A stretch of DNA of 64,000 nt. Source: Miltoncostaea sp963703045 (GTDB lineage Bacteria > Actinomycetota > Thermoleophilia > Miltoncostaeales > Miltoncostaeaceae). The notes beneath the pieces were generated by a model. It saw only the letters and a list, made by a program, of their open reading frames with translations. It was not told the origin of the DNA and ran no database searches. This document shows, piece after piece, positions 51,797-60,089 of the stretch. The position numbers and the translations under genes are program-made. The stretch is taken from NCBI GenBank assembly GCA_963703045.1, contig OY969782.1, forward strand, positions 2,604,001 through 2,668,000, given 5' to 3'. Positions within the stretch are counted from its first letter, which is position 1. The number at the start of each line of letters is the position of its first letter.

Positions 51797-52012
51797 ATGC
51801 CCCCCCGGGTCGGAGAGGTCATCGCCCTCGAGGTGCTCGGCATGGGGCGCGTCGATGCGGTCGTCGAGGTCGTCGACGAGCTGGTGCAGGAGGGTGTGCG
51901 GGGCCTGGCGTGGCGGGTGAGGCTGCGGCTGCCCGACGGCAGCGCCGCCAACGGCATCACGCGGGGCAACGCGCGCATGGCGTTCCTCGATCCCCGGCAC
52001 CGGGTGGCGTGA
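51797..52012 (+). CDS. small uncharacterised protein, paralogue 1 (71 aa)
   Basis: A 71-residue beta-rich protein with VGEVIALEVLGMGRVDAVVEVVDELV near the start, RGLAWRVRLRLPDG in the middle and MAFLDPRHRVA at the end. The same pattern occurs in the next gene, which overlaps it by four bases. No known family is recognised. ATG 51797 is the plausible start; a longer frame upstream runs through the RTX gene. Confidence 0.6.
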   Translation: MPPRVGEVIALEVLGMGRVDAVVEVVDELVQEGVRGLAWRVRLRLPDGSAANGITRGNARMAFLDPRHRVA

Positions 52013-52236
52013 GCGGGCCCCCGGCCGTCGGCGACGCGCTCATGGTCGACGTGCTGGGCACCGGGGTGGTCGCGGGCCGCGTCGACTCGGTCGAGGAGGT
52101 GCGCCCCATGGGCGGGCTGCCGGGGATGGTCTGGCGGCTCGTCGTGCGACTGCCGGGCGACGAGGGGATCGAGGCGCTGGTGGCGGGCGGGGCGCCGCCG
52201 GCCTTCGCCGACCCCCGCTACCGGCTCGCGGACTAG
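52009..52236 (+). CDS. small uncharacterised protein, paralogue 2 (75 aa)
   Basis: A 75-residue protein starting at GTG 52009 overlapping the previous stop (GTGA). VGDALMVDVLGTGVVAGRVDSVEEV, GMVWRLVVRLPGDEG and AFADPRYRLAD line up with the preceding protein over the full length, so the two are tandem duplicates that have diverged. They probably form a heterodimer or share a ligand. Function unknown. Confidence 0.6.
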   Translation: MSGPPAVGDALMVDVLGTGVVAGRVDSVEEVRPMGGLPGMVWRLVVRLPGDEGIEALVAGGAPPAFADPRYRLAD

Positions 52237-52262
52237 GCGATCGGCGCGAGCGGCCGGTCCTC

Positions 52263-52838
52263 TCAGCCCGGCGCCGGGATGAGGGCCGAACCGGGGTGCG
52301 CGGCCATCCCGCGGCGCTCGGCCAGCGCCTCGGCCAGCATCGCCGTGTCGGCCACGGCCACCCCCGTCAGGTGGGAGTCGCGGGCCTCGAAGTCGGCCAC
52401 GATCGCCGCGACCGCGTCGGCGTAGGCGGCGGCGTCGCGCGCGGCGAGCGCTCCGAGGGCCGCCGCCGCGCGCGCGAACGCGTCGCCCCCGGTGCGCATG
52501 GTCGCGACCGCGCCCGCCGCCTCGTCGTCGTCGCCCTCGATCAGCGCGATGACCGCCAGCGCGAACGCGGAGGTGGGCGAGTCGGCGACGTCGAGCTCGC
52601 CGCGCGCCCACGCGGCGGCCCCCTCGGCGTCGCCCGCCAGGACGGCCGACTTCAGGTGGGCGACGATGCGGCCGTAGGAGCGCGGCGGTGCGACCTCCCA
52701 CGAGGCCCGGTAGAGCTCGGCCGCCCGCCGGAGCGCCGCCCGCGCGTCGTCGGGGCGCCGGTCGAACATGGCCCGGAACGCCTCGCCATCGGCCGCGACC
52801 GCGTCGGCCAGCAGCGCCGCGTGGGACGGGCGGCTCAT
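52263..52838 (-). CDS. hypothetical helical-repeat protein (191 aa)
   Basis: A 191-residue alanine-rich helical protein resembling a TPR or similar alpha-solenoid (RAALRRAAELYRASWEVAPPRSYGRIVAHLKSAVLAG, ALAVIALIEGDDDEAAGAVATM, AAALGALAARDAAAYADAVAAIVADFEA). No catalytic motif is seen. ATG 52838 overlaps the stop of the frameshifted membrane gene upstream (ATGA), indicating coupling. Confidence 0.7.
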   Translation of the reverse strand: MSRPSHAALLADAVAADGEAFRAMFDRRPDDARAALRRAAELYRASWEVAPPRSYGRIVAHLKSAVLAGDAEGAAAWARGELDVADSPTSAFALAVIALIEGDDDEAAGAVATMRTGGDAFARAAAALGALAARDAAAYADAVAAIVADFEARDSHLTGVAVADTAMLAEALAERRGMAAHPGSALIPAPG

Positions 52839-53316
52839 CGGTCGGGGCGGCCCCGGCGGGCCCGCGGCCGGGCGAGCATCGCGTCGATGTGCAGGGCCGT
52901 GTTGACGGCCGAGACCTTCACGTCGCCCCCGACGCGGTCGGCGACGTTCCAGGCCTCGCGCTGCAGGTAGGCCAGACCGGCTCGGGGCGTCGGGCAGGGG
53001 CTCGGCGCGCTCGGCCTCGCGGATCAGGTAGGCCAGGATCTCGCGCGCCTCCCGCTCGCTCCACCTCGGCGGCCGCGACGGCCACTCGGTGTTCCTCAGG
53101 ATCATCCAGAAGGCGAGGCTGACCAGCGGGAACTTCAGCAGGAAGACGGAGAACAGCACCCAGAGCGTCTGGATGCCCTGGTGATCCGCCATGAGCGGCG
53201 TGAGCACCAGGAGGAAGCTGCCGAAGAGGGCGAAGCGCGATGCAGGTGGCGACCAGGCCGATCATGTGGCGCAGTCGCACGCGGCCGTCGGCGGTGTAGA
53301 GGAACCGCTCGAGCAT
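52835..53316 (-). pseudogene. membrane-associated hypothetical protein with two frame breaks
   Basis: Reading the reverse strand from ATG 53316: LERFLYTADGRVRLRHMIGLVATCI, a frame change near 53243, then RFALFGSFLLVLTPLMADHQGIQTLWVLFSVFLLKFPLVSLAFWMIL (two or three membrane helices) and REAREILAYLIREAERAEPLP. A second change near 52982 gives LAYLQREAWNVADRVGGDVKVSAVNTALHIDAML and a stop overlapping the next gene. Each change needs one extra base or two missing. With both repaired it is a coherent protein of about 160 residues. It is divergent from thrS. Confidence 0.55.
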
Positions 53317-53374
53317 CGTCGGATTGTCGCGGGCCGGCGCGGCCGTCACAACCCCGTCCGGCGGATCGGTCCAC

Positions 53375-53380
53375 TAGCAT
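53375..53380 (+). promoter_or_regulatory. -10 box of thrS (leaderless)
   Basis: TAGCAT ends 8 nt before ATG 53389, so the thrS mRNA probably has no leader. No T-box or other leader element is possible in that case. Confidence 0.55.
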
Positions 53381-53388
53381 GCCGCCGG

Positions 53389-55302
53389 ATGAACGTGTTC
53401 CTCCCCGACGGCAGCCGGCTGGAGTTGCCCGAGGGCGCCACCGGGCACGACGCCGCCGCAGCGATCGGCCCCGGCCTCGCCAGGGCGGCCGTCGCCGTGC
53501 GCGTGGGCGACGACGTCCGCGATCTGGCGCTGCCGCTGGGCGAGGGCGAGCGCATCGCGATCGTGACCGCCAAGAGCGGCGACGACTACCTCTACGTCAT
53601 GCGCCACTCGGCCGCCCACGCCATGGCCGAGGCCGTGCAGACGGTCGTCCCCGGGGCCAAGCTCGGCTTCGGCCCGCCGATCGAGGACGGCTTCTACTAC
53701 GACTTCGACCTGCCGCGGCCGCTGACCGAGGACGACTTCCCCGCCATCGAGGCCGAGATCGCGCGCATCCGCACGGCCAAGGCGCCGTACGGGCGCAGCG
53801 TGATGAGCATCGCCGACGCGCGCGACTACTTCGCCGAGCGGGACGACCCCTACAAGGTCGACCAGGTCGAGGAGCTCGCCCGCCAGGGCGAGACGGAGGT
53901 GTCGCTCTACCGCCAGCGCGACTTCGTCGACCTCTGCCGCGGACCGCACGTGCCCGACACGGGCCGGCTCGGTCCGGTGAAGCTGCTCTCGGTCGCCGGC
54001 GCCTACTGGCGCGGCAGCGAGAAGAACCCCCAGCTCACGCGCCTCTACGCGACCGCCTTCACGTCGAAGGCCGACCTCGAGGCCCACCTCGAGCGCCTCG
54101 AGCAGGCGCGCGCCCGCGACCACCGGCGGGTCGGGCGCGACCTCGAGCTCTTCCACTTCGACGATCACGGCCCCGGCTTCCCGTTCTTCCTGCCGCGCGG
54201 CATGACGGTCGTCAACGAGATCCGGGGCGCCGTCCGCGACGAGCTCGACCAGATGGACTACGGCGAGATCCAGACGCCGACGATGCTCTCGTCCGACCTC
54301 TGGGACATCAGCGGCCACAACCAGCACTACCGCGAGAACATGTACTACACGGAGGTCGACGAGCAGGAGTTCGCGATCAAGCCGATGAACTGCCCGGGCG
54401 CCTGCCTGGTCTACCGCAGTCGCCGGCGCTCGTACCGCGACCTGCCGCTGCGCTTCGCCGAGTTCGGCCACGTGCACCGCCACGAGCTGTCGGGCGTGCT
54501 GCACGGCCTCTTCCGGGTGCGCGCGTTCACCCAGGACGACGCCCACGTCTTCTGCCGCCTCGACCAGGTGAAGGACGAGGTCAACGCGATCCTCGACCTC
54601 ACCGATCGCTTCTACGGCCGGTTCGGCTTCGACCGGGTCGAGCTCAAGCTCTCGACGCGCCCCGACAAGGCCGTCGGCACCCCCGAGATGTGGGATGCCG
54701 CCGAGGAGGCCCTGCGCGACGCCCTCGGCGATCGCGAGTACGGGCTCAAGATCGGCGACGGCGCGTTCTACGGCCCCAAGATCGACTTCCAGGTGACCGA
54801 CACGATGGGCCGGCCCTGGCAGCTCGGCACCTGCCAGCTCGACTTCAACTTCCCCGAGCGCTTCGACCTCGTCTACACGACGGCCGACGACACCGAGGCG
54901 CGCCCGGTGATGCTGCACCGCGCCATCACCGGCTCCATCGAGCGGTTCCTCGGCATCCTGATCGAGAACACGGGCGGCGACTTCCCGCTCTGGCTGGCGC
55001 CCGAGCAGGCCCGCGTGCTGCCGGTCTCCGATCGTCACGCCGAATACGCCGACCGCGTGCGCGCCCGGCTGCGGGCCGAGGGCCTGCGGGTCGAGGTCGA
55101 CGCCCGCGGGGGGTCGGTCGGGCGGCGCATCCGCGAGGGCGAGCTCGCCAAGGTGCCCTATCTGCTCGTCGTCGGCGACACCGAGGCCGACGCGGGCACC
55201 GCGTCGCTGCGCGCGCGACACGGGGGCGACCGCGGCACCCCCGCGCTCGACGATCTGGCCGCCACCCTGGCGGCCGAGGCGCGGGGCGAGCGGACCGCGT
55301 GA
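53389..55302 (+). CDS. thrS: threonyl-tRNA synthetase
   Basis: Charges tRNA-Thr. The 637-residue protein has the TGS domain (1-60), the editing domain with HSAAH (H73, H77), the class II catalytic core with motif 2, the zinc-ligand segment FAIKPMNCPGACLVYRSR and HVHRHELSGVLHGLFRVRAFTQDDAHVFC, GRPWQLGTCQLDFNFPERFDL, motif 3 in HRAITGSIERFLGILIE, and the anticodon-binding domain at the end. It overlaps the next membrane gene by four bases. Length is normal for the family. Confidence 0.97.
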   Translation: MNVFLPDGSRLELPEGATGHDAAAAIGPGLARAAVAVRVGDDVRDLALPLGEGERIAIVTAKSGDDYLYVMRHSAAHAMAEAVQTVVPGAKLGFGPPIEDGFYYDFDLPRPLTEDDFPAIEAEIARIRTAKAPYGRSVMSIADARDYFAERDDPYKVDQVEELARQGETEVSLYRQRDFVDLCRGPHVPDTGRLGPVKLLSVAGAYWRGSEKNPQLTRLYATAFTSKADLEAHLERLEQARARDHRRVGRDLELFHFDDHGPGFPFFLPRGMTVVNEIRGAVRDELDQMDYGEIQTPTMLSSDLWDISGHNQHYRENMYYTEVDEQEFAIKPMNCPGACLVYRSRRRSYRDLPLRFAEFGHVHRHELSGVLHGLFRVRAFTQDDAHVFCRLDQVKDEVNAILDLTDRFYGRFGFDRVELKLSTRPDKAVGTPEMWDAAEEALRDALGDREYGLKIGDGAFYGPKIDFQVTDTMGRPWQLGTCQLDFNFPERFDLVYTTADDTEARPVMLHRAITGSIERFLGILIENTGGDFPLWLAPEQARVLPVSDRHAEYADRVRARLRAEGLRVEVDARGGSVGRRIREGELAKVPYLLVVGDTEADAGTASLRARHGGDRGTPALDDLAATLAAEARGERTA

Positions 55303-55670
55303 ACCGCATCAACTGGGTCGGGGTCCGCAACTTCGCGATCATCGCGGCGATCGCCGGGCTCGTGTTCGTCTCGCAGGAGGGTTTCGGCGCCACCGCCGGG
55401 TCGGCCTCGCTGATCATCCAGGTGCTCTTCATCGCGGCGATCCTCGCGTTCGCCTACAACTACTTCCGCGGCAACCAGCTCGCGTGGCTGGTGCTCAAGC
55501 CCTGGCAGCGGTACGTCATCATCGCCTGCGTCATCGGCATCGTCGCGCTGCTGGTGGTCGGGTTCCCGCTGCTGGGCGACCGGCTGACGCCCCTCGGCGT
55601 GCTGGCCCTGATCGCGGCGCTCGTCCTCGTCATCGTCTGGGTCGTCCGGGAGAGCCGCCGCTTCCGCTGA
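55299..55670 (+). CDS. small membrane protein with four helices (123 aa)
   Basis: A 123-residue protein with about four hydrophobic helices (NFAIIAAIAGLVFVSQ, SLIIQVLFIAAILAFAYNYF, YVIIACVIGIVALLVVGFPLL, LGVLALIAALVLVIVWVV) and a basic tail ESRRFR. No family is recognised. GTG 55299 overlaps the thrS stop (GTGA), so it is in the thrS operon. Confidence 0.75.
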   Translation: MNRINWVGVRNFAIIAAIAGLVFVSQEGFGATAGSASLIIQVLFIAAILAFAYNYFRGNQLAWLVLKPWQRYVIIACVIGIVALLVVGFPLLGDRLTPLGVLALIAALVLVIVWVVRESRRFR

Positions 55671-55757
55671 TCCCGCGCGGGGGCCGGCGCGACCACGGCA
55701 CGCCTTCGTGACACGGGGGCGCTGACCGGGCACGGCCCGCCGTCGCACGATGGGCGC

Positions 55758-56105
55758 GTGCCCCGCCGACGACACCCCCACGGTCAGGCGACCGTCGAGC
55801 TGGTCGCCCTCCTCCCGGCCCTCGTCGTCCTCGTGCTCGCCGCCGCGCAGGTCGTGGCCGCGGCCCATGCGTGGAGCCTCGCCGGCGGGGCGGCGCGGGC
55901 GGGCGCGCGCGCGGCCGAGGTGGGCGCTCCGTTCGAGGCGGCGGCGCGCGCCGTGCTCCCCGCCGGGCACGCGGCCCGGGCGCGCGTGGTCGCGACGGGC
56001 GACGGCCGGCGGGTGCGGGTGGCGCTGCGCGTGCCGCGGGTGCTGCCGTTCGTGCCGCAGGCCACGGTCGCCGCCGAGGCGCCCCTCATCGGGGAGCGGC
56101 GGTGA
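55758..56105 (+). CDS. TadE-like pilus assembly protein
   Basis: A 115-residue protein with the TadE-like N-terminus: a basic stretch then HGQATVELVALLPALVVLVLAAAQVVAAAHAW, where the Gly-Gln-x-Thr-x-Glu motif precedes the membrane helix. TadE-like pseudopilins are minor components of Flp/Tad pili. Start GTG 55758. It heads a three-gene overlapping operon with another TadE-like protein and a TadG-like fusion. No TadA ATPase or Flp major pilin is in the window. Confidence 0.8.
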   Translation: MPRRRHPHGQATVELVALLPALVVLVLAAAQVVAAAHAWSLAGGAARAGARAAEVGAPFEAAARAVLPAGHAARARVVATGDGRRVRVALRVPRVLPFVPQATVAAEAPLIGERR

Positions 56106-56374
56106 GGCGTCGCGCCGCCGGCGGCCAGGCCGCGATCGAGTTGCTGGCGGCGGTGCCGCTGCTCGTGCTGGCCGCGCTGCTCGCATGGCAGCTCGTGGCC
56201 GTCGTGGGGGCGGGCATGAGCGCCGAACACCGGGTGCGCGAGCGGGCGCTGCGGGTGGCCCGGGCGCCGGCCGGCGGCGTCACGACCGTCGGTGCCGAGG
56301 CGCCCGTGCCAGGACTGGTGCCGGGCGGTGGGGGCATGGTCGTCCGCGCCCGTGGCGCGGTGCGGGTTCCGTGA
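56102..56374 (+). CDS. second TadE-like protein
   Basis: A 90-residue protein of the same type: AAGGQAAIELLAAVPLLVLAALLAWQLVAVVGAG is the Gly-Gln-x-x-x-Glu motif with a single helix, followed by a short extracellular part. It begins at GTG 56102 and overlaps both the previous and the next gene by four bases (GTGA). Confidence 0.75.
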   Translation: MRRRAAGGQAAIELLAAVPLLVLAALLAWQLVAVVGAGMSAEHRVRERALRVARAPAGGVTTVGAEAPVPGLVPGGGGMVVRARGAVRVP

Positions 56375-57663
56375 GTCGGCGACGGCGGCCCGGCCAGTCG
56401 TTCCCGCTCGCACTGGCGGCGGGCATGCTGATCCTGCTGGCGGGCGTGGCGGCGTTCGCCGTGGCCCGCGCGCAGCTCTCGGTGGCCCGGGCGCAGACCG
56501 CCGCCGACCTCGCGGCGCTCTCGGCCGCACGCGAGCTCTGGGCGCGCATGGACGAGGTGACCGCCGACGGTCCGGTGCGCGCCTCGGTCTGGCGCGTCCG
56601 CCTCGGGGCGCTGGCGGGGCAGGTGGCGGCGGCCTCGGGCGCGCGCCTCGAGTCGCTGAGCCTCGACGACGACGTGTGGCCCCCGGCCGCGGTGCAGGTG
56701 GTGGTCAGCACGCCCGGCCCGCGGGGCACCCGGGCCCGGGCGGTCGCGCGCGCCGGCGTGGTCGTGGCGGCCGCGGCCGAGGCCGGCGGGCCGACCGGAT
56801 GGGCGTCGGGGGGCGGGTACGAGGGGCCGCTCGTGCACCGCGACGGGCGGCCGATGTGCCCGGTCGTCGCCGCCGCCTTCGACCTGATGCACGCGGCGGC
56901 GCGCGGCGGCGGCATCGACCTGGTGGTGACGAGCGGCTTCCGCAGCGACGCCGAGCAGGCGGTACTCTTCGCGCGCCACCCCGATCCCCGCTGGGTGGCG
57001 CCACCCGGTCGCAGCCGGCACCGCGACGCCACCGAGCTCGACCTCAACATGGCCGGCGGCGACGGTGCGCACGAGTGGCTGGCGCGCAACGCCGGCCGCT
57101 TCGGGTTCGTGCAGCGCTACTCGTGGGAGCCATGGCACTGGGGCTACGTGCCGGGGTGCGGGGGCGCCGGCGCCCCCGCGGCGGCGTCTGCCTCGGCGGG
57201 CGGCCCGGCGCTGCCGGCATGGGTCCCGGCCGCCTACCGCGGCACCGTGGTGGCGGCGGCCGGCGCCGGCGGGGTGCCGCCGGGGCTGCTGGCGGCCCTG
57301 CTCTACGCCGAGTCGGGGTTCGACCCGCGCGCCGTGAGCCCGGCGGGGGCGCAGGGCATCGCCCAGTTCATGCCGGCGACGGCGGCCGGGGTGGGCCTGA
57401 CCGACCCGTTCGATCCGTCGCGGGCGATCCCGGCGGCCGCCGCGCTGCTGGCGGGCCACATGCGGGCCTTCGGATCCGTCCCCCTGGCCCTGGCGGCCTA
57501 CAACGCCGGGCCCGGGGCGGTGCGCCGCTACGGCGGCGTGCCGCCGTACCCCGAGACCCAGGCCTACGTCGCCCGCATCCTCGCGCTGGCGGGCGGGGCG
57601 GAGATGGTCACCGGGGGCGGGGGAGGGGTCTCCCTGCTCCGCGTGGAGGGGAGGTTCGTCTAG
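56371..57663 (+). CDS. TadG-like / VanY carboxypeptidase / lytic transglycosylase fusion
   Basis: A 430-residue three-module protein. Residues 1-60 are a TadG-like anchor (RRRRPGQSFPLALAAGMLILLAGVAAFAVARAQLS, then AQTAADLAALSAARE). Residues about 150-260 are a VanY-type D,D-carboxypeptidase (M15) with SGFRSDAEQAVLF and zinc ligands H217 and D224 in RSRHRDATELDL plus H256 in EPWHWGY. Residues about 300-405 are an SLT-type lytic transglycosylase with catalytic E314 in LLYAESGFDPRAVSPAGAQGIAQFMP and LALAAYNAGPGAVRRYGG. It begins at GTG 56371. It should sit outside the membrane and trim peptidoglycan near the pilus-like proteins. Confidence 0.88.
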   Translation: MSRRRRPGQSFPLALAAGMLILLAGVAAFAVARAQLSVARAQTAADLAALSAARELWARMDEVTADGPVRASVWRVRLGALAGQVAAASGARLESLSLDDDVWPPAAVQVVVSTPGPRGTRARAVARAGVVVAAAAEAGGPTGWASGGGYEGPLVHRDGRPMCPVVAAAFDLMHAAARGGGIDLVVTSGFRSDAEQAVLFARHPDPRWVAPPGRSRHRDATELDLNMAGGDGAHEWLARNAGRFGFVQRYSWEPWHWGYVPGCGGAGAPAAASASAGGPALPAWVPAAYRGTVVAAAGAGGVPPGLLAALLYAESGFDPRAVSPAGAQGIAQFMPATAAGVGLTDPFDPSRAIPAAAALLAGHMRAFGSVPLALAAYNAGPGAVRRYGGVPPYPETQAYVARILALAGGAEMVTGGGGGVSLLRVEGRFV

Positions 57664-57676
57664 GGGCGCGGCGCGG

Positions 57677-58015
57677 CTACGACGGGCCGAGCGGCGGGGT
57701 GTCCCCGGCCGGCGGTGTTCCGGCCCCCTCCTTCAGCTCGACGAAGATCGCGTGGCTCGGCGTGTCGCCGATGTTCTCGCCCCGGTGCTCCTGGGCGCCC
57801 AGCCAGCGGACCTCGTGCGGCTCGAGTGTCACGTCGCGGGTCGCGTCCCCCATGATCAGCCGGCGGCGGAACCCGGCGAGGGTGATCATCACGCTGTCGG
57901 GGTGGGCGTGGAGGTGCGTCGCGTCGCCGGGGACGTCGGTGTAGGCCAGCACCCGCACGCGGTCGTTCTCGAACACGCAGACGTACTTGCCGGGGTCCGT
58001 GACGGTGGGGTCCAT
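57677..58015 (-). CDS. cupin-domain protein
   Basis: A 112-residue single cupin: RVRVLAYTDVPGDATHLHAHPDSVMITLAGFRRRL carries the HxH metal motif and ATRDVTLEPHEVRWLGAQEHRGENIG the second cupin motif. ATG 58015 is the start. Metal-binding is likely but the substrate is unknown. It converges on the TadG-like gene with 13 bp between, and is divergent from uvrC. Confidence 0.85.
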   Translation of the reverse strand: MDPTVTDPGKYVCVFENDRVRVLAYTDVPGDATHLHAHPDSVMITLAGFRRRLIMGDATRDVTLEPHEVRWLGAQEHRGENIGDTPSHAIFVELKEGAGTPPAGDTPPLGPS

Positions 58016-58132
58016 GTACCTGCTCCCGTGTCGAAGGGCGATGGTCGCCCCGCATCGTCCCCCGGCGGCCCGCCGGACGCCACCGGGGCGCGGTCGCGGG
58101 CCCCCGGGGAGGCTCGGCCTTGAGCCCCCGCC

Positions 58133-58138
58133 TATCCT
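58133..58138 (+). promoter_or_regulatory. -10 box of uvrC-rapZ-yvcK (leaderless)
   Basis: TATCCT ends 7 nt before GTG 58146, the spacing of a leaderless mRNA. Confidence 0.5.
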
Positions 58139-58145
58139 GGGGGGA

Positions 58146-60089
58146 GTGAGCGACTCGACCACCCTGCGCGCCCAGCTGGCGGCACTCCCGACCGGGCCGG
58201 GGGTCTACATCTACCGCGACGCCGCCGACCGCGTGCTCTATGTCGGCAAGGCGAAGTCGCTCCGCAAACGCGTCCTCTCCTACTTCCAGGCGCCGCTGCG
58301 CCCCGGCGAGGACGTGTCGGGCCGGCCGATGAAGGTGCGCTCGGGGCTCCACCCGAAGACCGGTGACCTCGTGGGGCGGATCGCCGGCGTCGAGACGTTC
58401 GTGACCGGCTCGGAGAGCGAGGCGCTGATCCTCGAGGCGAACCTCGTCAAGCGCCATCGCCCGCCGTTCAACGTGCGTCTGCGCGACGACAAGAGCTACC
58501 CGTACATCGGGATCAGCCTCGACGAGGACTACCCACGTGTCTACTTCACGCGCGAGCGCCACCGCCGCGACCGGATCTACTTCGGGCCGTTCTCCAACGC
58601 CTACAAGGTGCGGGAGACGCTCAACCTGATCGGCAAGATCTTCCCGAGCCGCCCGTGCGAGGGGAAGGAGCCGGGCCGGTCGTCGGGGGTCCCGTGCCTC
58701 GATTACCACATCAAGCGGTGCCTGGCTCCGTGCGTGGGCTACATCTCGCGCGACGAGTACCGGGGCCTGATCGACAAGATCATCGCCTTCCTGTCGGGGC
58801 GCTACCGCGGGCTCGAGCGCGAGCTCGAGGAGGAGATGAGGGGTGCGGCCGAGGCGCAGGAGTTCGAGCGGGCGGCGGCGATCCGCAACCGGCTGCAGGC
58901 GATGCGCCACCTCATGGAGCGCCAGTTCGCGACGGCCGGCTCGGTGACGACCGCCGACGTCCTCGGCGTGGCCATCGACGGGGACTCGGCCAACGTGCAG
59001 GTGCTCCAGGTGCGCGACGGCGTGCTGCAGGACCGCCAGTCGTTCTTCCTCGACGTCGCGGGCGAGGACGACGAGGCCGAGGTGCTGGTGCAGTTCGCCT
59101 ACGAGTACTACTCGCTGGCGCTGGCGATCCCGTCGCTCGTCGTCCTGCCCCAGGACAGCGCGGCCGGGCCGTCGCTCGAGTCGCTGCTCACCGACCGGCG
59201 CGGCTACCGCGTCGAGGCCCGCGCGGCCTCGCGGGGCGACAAGCGCAAGCTCGCCGAGCTGGCGACGCGCAATGCGCGCTTCGCCCTCGACCAGGACCAG
59301 CGCCGCCACGAGCAGGCGCGCGGCAGGCGGCGCGAGGCGCTCGCCGACCTGCAGGACCGCCTCGATCTGCCGGCGCCCCCGCTGCGGATCGAGTGCTACG
59401 ACATCTCGAACCTCGGCGAGACCTACGCCGTGGCCTCGATGGTCGTGTTCGAGGGGGGCGCCCCCGCCAAGTCCCACTACCGCACCTTCACCATGCGCTA
59501 CGACGGGGGGCCCGACGACTTCACCCGGATGCGGGAGGCCCTGCGGCGGCGCTTCGCGCGGCTCGCCGAGCCCGGCGACGACCCCTCGTTCGCCGCCCGG
59601 CCGGGACTGGTGGTGATCGACGGCGGCAAGGGGCAGCTCGCCGCGGCCATCGAGGGCATGCGCGAGGGCGGTGTGGACGGCGTCCCGATCGTCAGCCTCG
59701 CCAAGAGGCGGGAGGAGGTCTTCCGGCCCGGCCGCTCCGATCCGCTGCTGCTCGACGAGGGCTCGTCGGCCCTGCGGGTGCTGCAGCACGTGCGCGACGA
59801 GGCGCACCGCTTCGCCCTGCGTCACCACCGCACCAAGCGCGGCCGCGGCATGACCGAGAGCGTGCTCGACGCGCTGCCGGGCGTGGGGCCCGCGCGCAAG
59901 GCCGCCATCCTGCGGCACTTCGGCTCGACCGACCGCTTCCTGGCGGCGAGCCGCGAGGAGCTGGAGGCCGTGCCCGGGGTGCCGTCGAAGATCGCCCGCG
60001 ACGTCTACGACCGCCTCCACCGCACGGCCGGCCCGCGCGAGGCGGCCCCGGTGTCGGGCGGCCCAGGGGGGGAGGGCGGATGGAGCTGA
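58146..60089 (+). CDS. uvrC: excinuclease ABC subunit C
   Basis: UvrC makes both incisions in nucleotide excision repair. The 647-residue protein has the GIY-YIG nuclease (GPGVYIYRDAADRVLYVGKAK near residues 17-37), the UvrBC coiled-coil segment EEMRGAAEAQEFERAAAIRNRLQAM, the RNase H-like nuclease with YDISNLGET and LVVIDGGKGQL, and the tandem helix-hairpin-helix LDALPGVGPARKAAILRHFG and LEAVPGVPSKIARDVYDRL. GTG 58146 with a TATCCT box upstream. It overlaps rapZ by 10 bp. Confidence 0.97.
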   Translation: MSDSTTLRAQLAALPTGPGVYIYRDAADRVLYVGKAKSLRKRVLSYFQAPLRPGEDVSGRPMKVRSGLHPKTGDLVGRIAGVETFVTGSESEALILEANLVKRHRPPFNVRLRDDKSYPYIGISLDEDYPRVYFTRERHRRDRIYFGPFSNAYKVRETLNLIGKIFPSRPCEGKEPGRSSGVPCLDYHIKRCLAPCVGYISRDEYRGLIDKIIAFLSGRYRGLERELEEEMRGAAEAQEFERAAAIRNRLQAMRHLMERQFATAGSVTTADVLGVAIDGDSANVQVLQVRDGVLQDRQSFFLDVAGEDDEAEVLVQFAYEYYSLALAIPSLVVLPQDSAAGPSLESLLTDRRGYRVEARAASRGDKRKLAELATRNARFALDQDQRRHEQARGRRREALADLQDRLDLPAPPLRIECYDISNLGETYAVASMVVFEGGAPAKSHYRTFTMRYDGGPDDFTRMREALRRRFARLAEPGDDPSFAARPGLVVIDGGKGQLAAAIEGMREGGVDGVPIVSLAKRREEVFRPGRSDPLLLDEGSSALRVLQHVRDEAHRFALRHHRTKRGRGMTESVLDALPGVGPARKAAILRHFGSTDRFLAASREELEAVPGVPSKIARDVYDRLHRTAGPREAAPVSGGPGGEGGWS

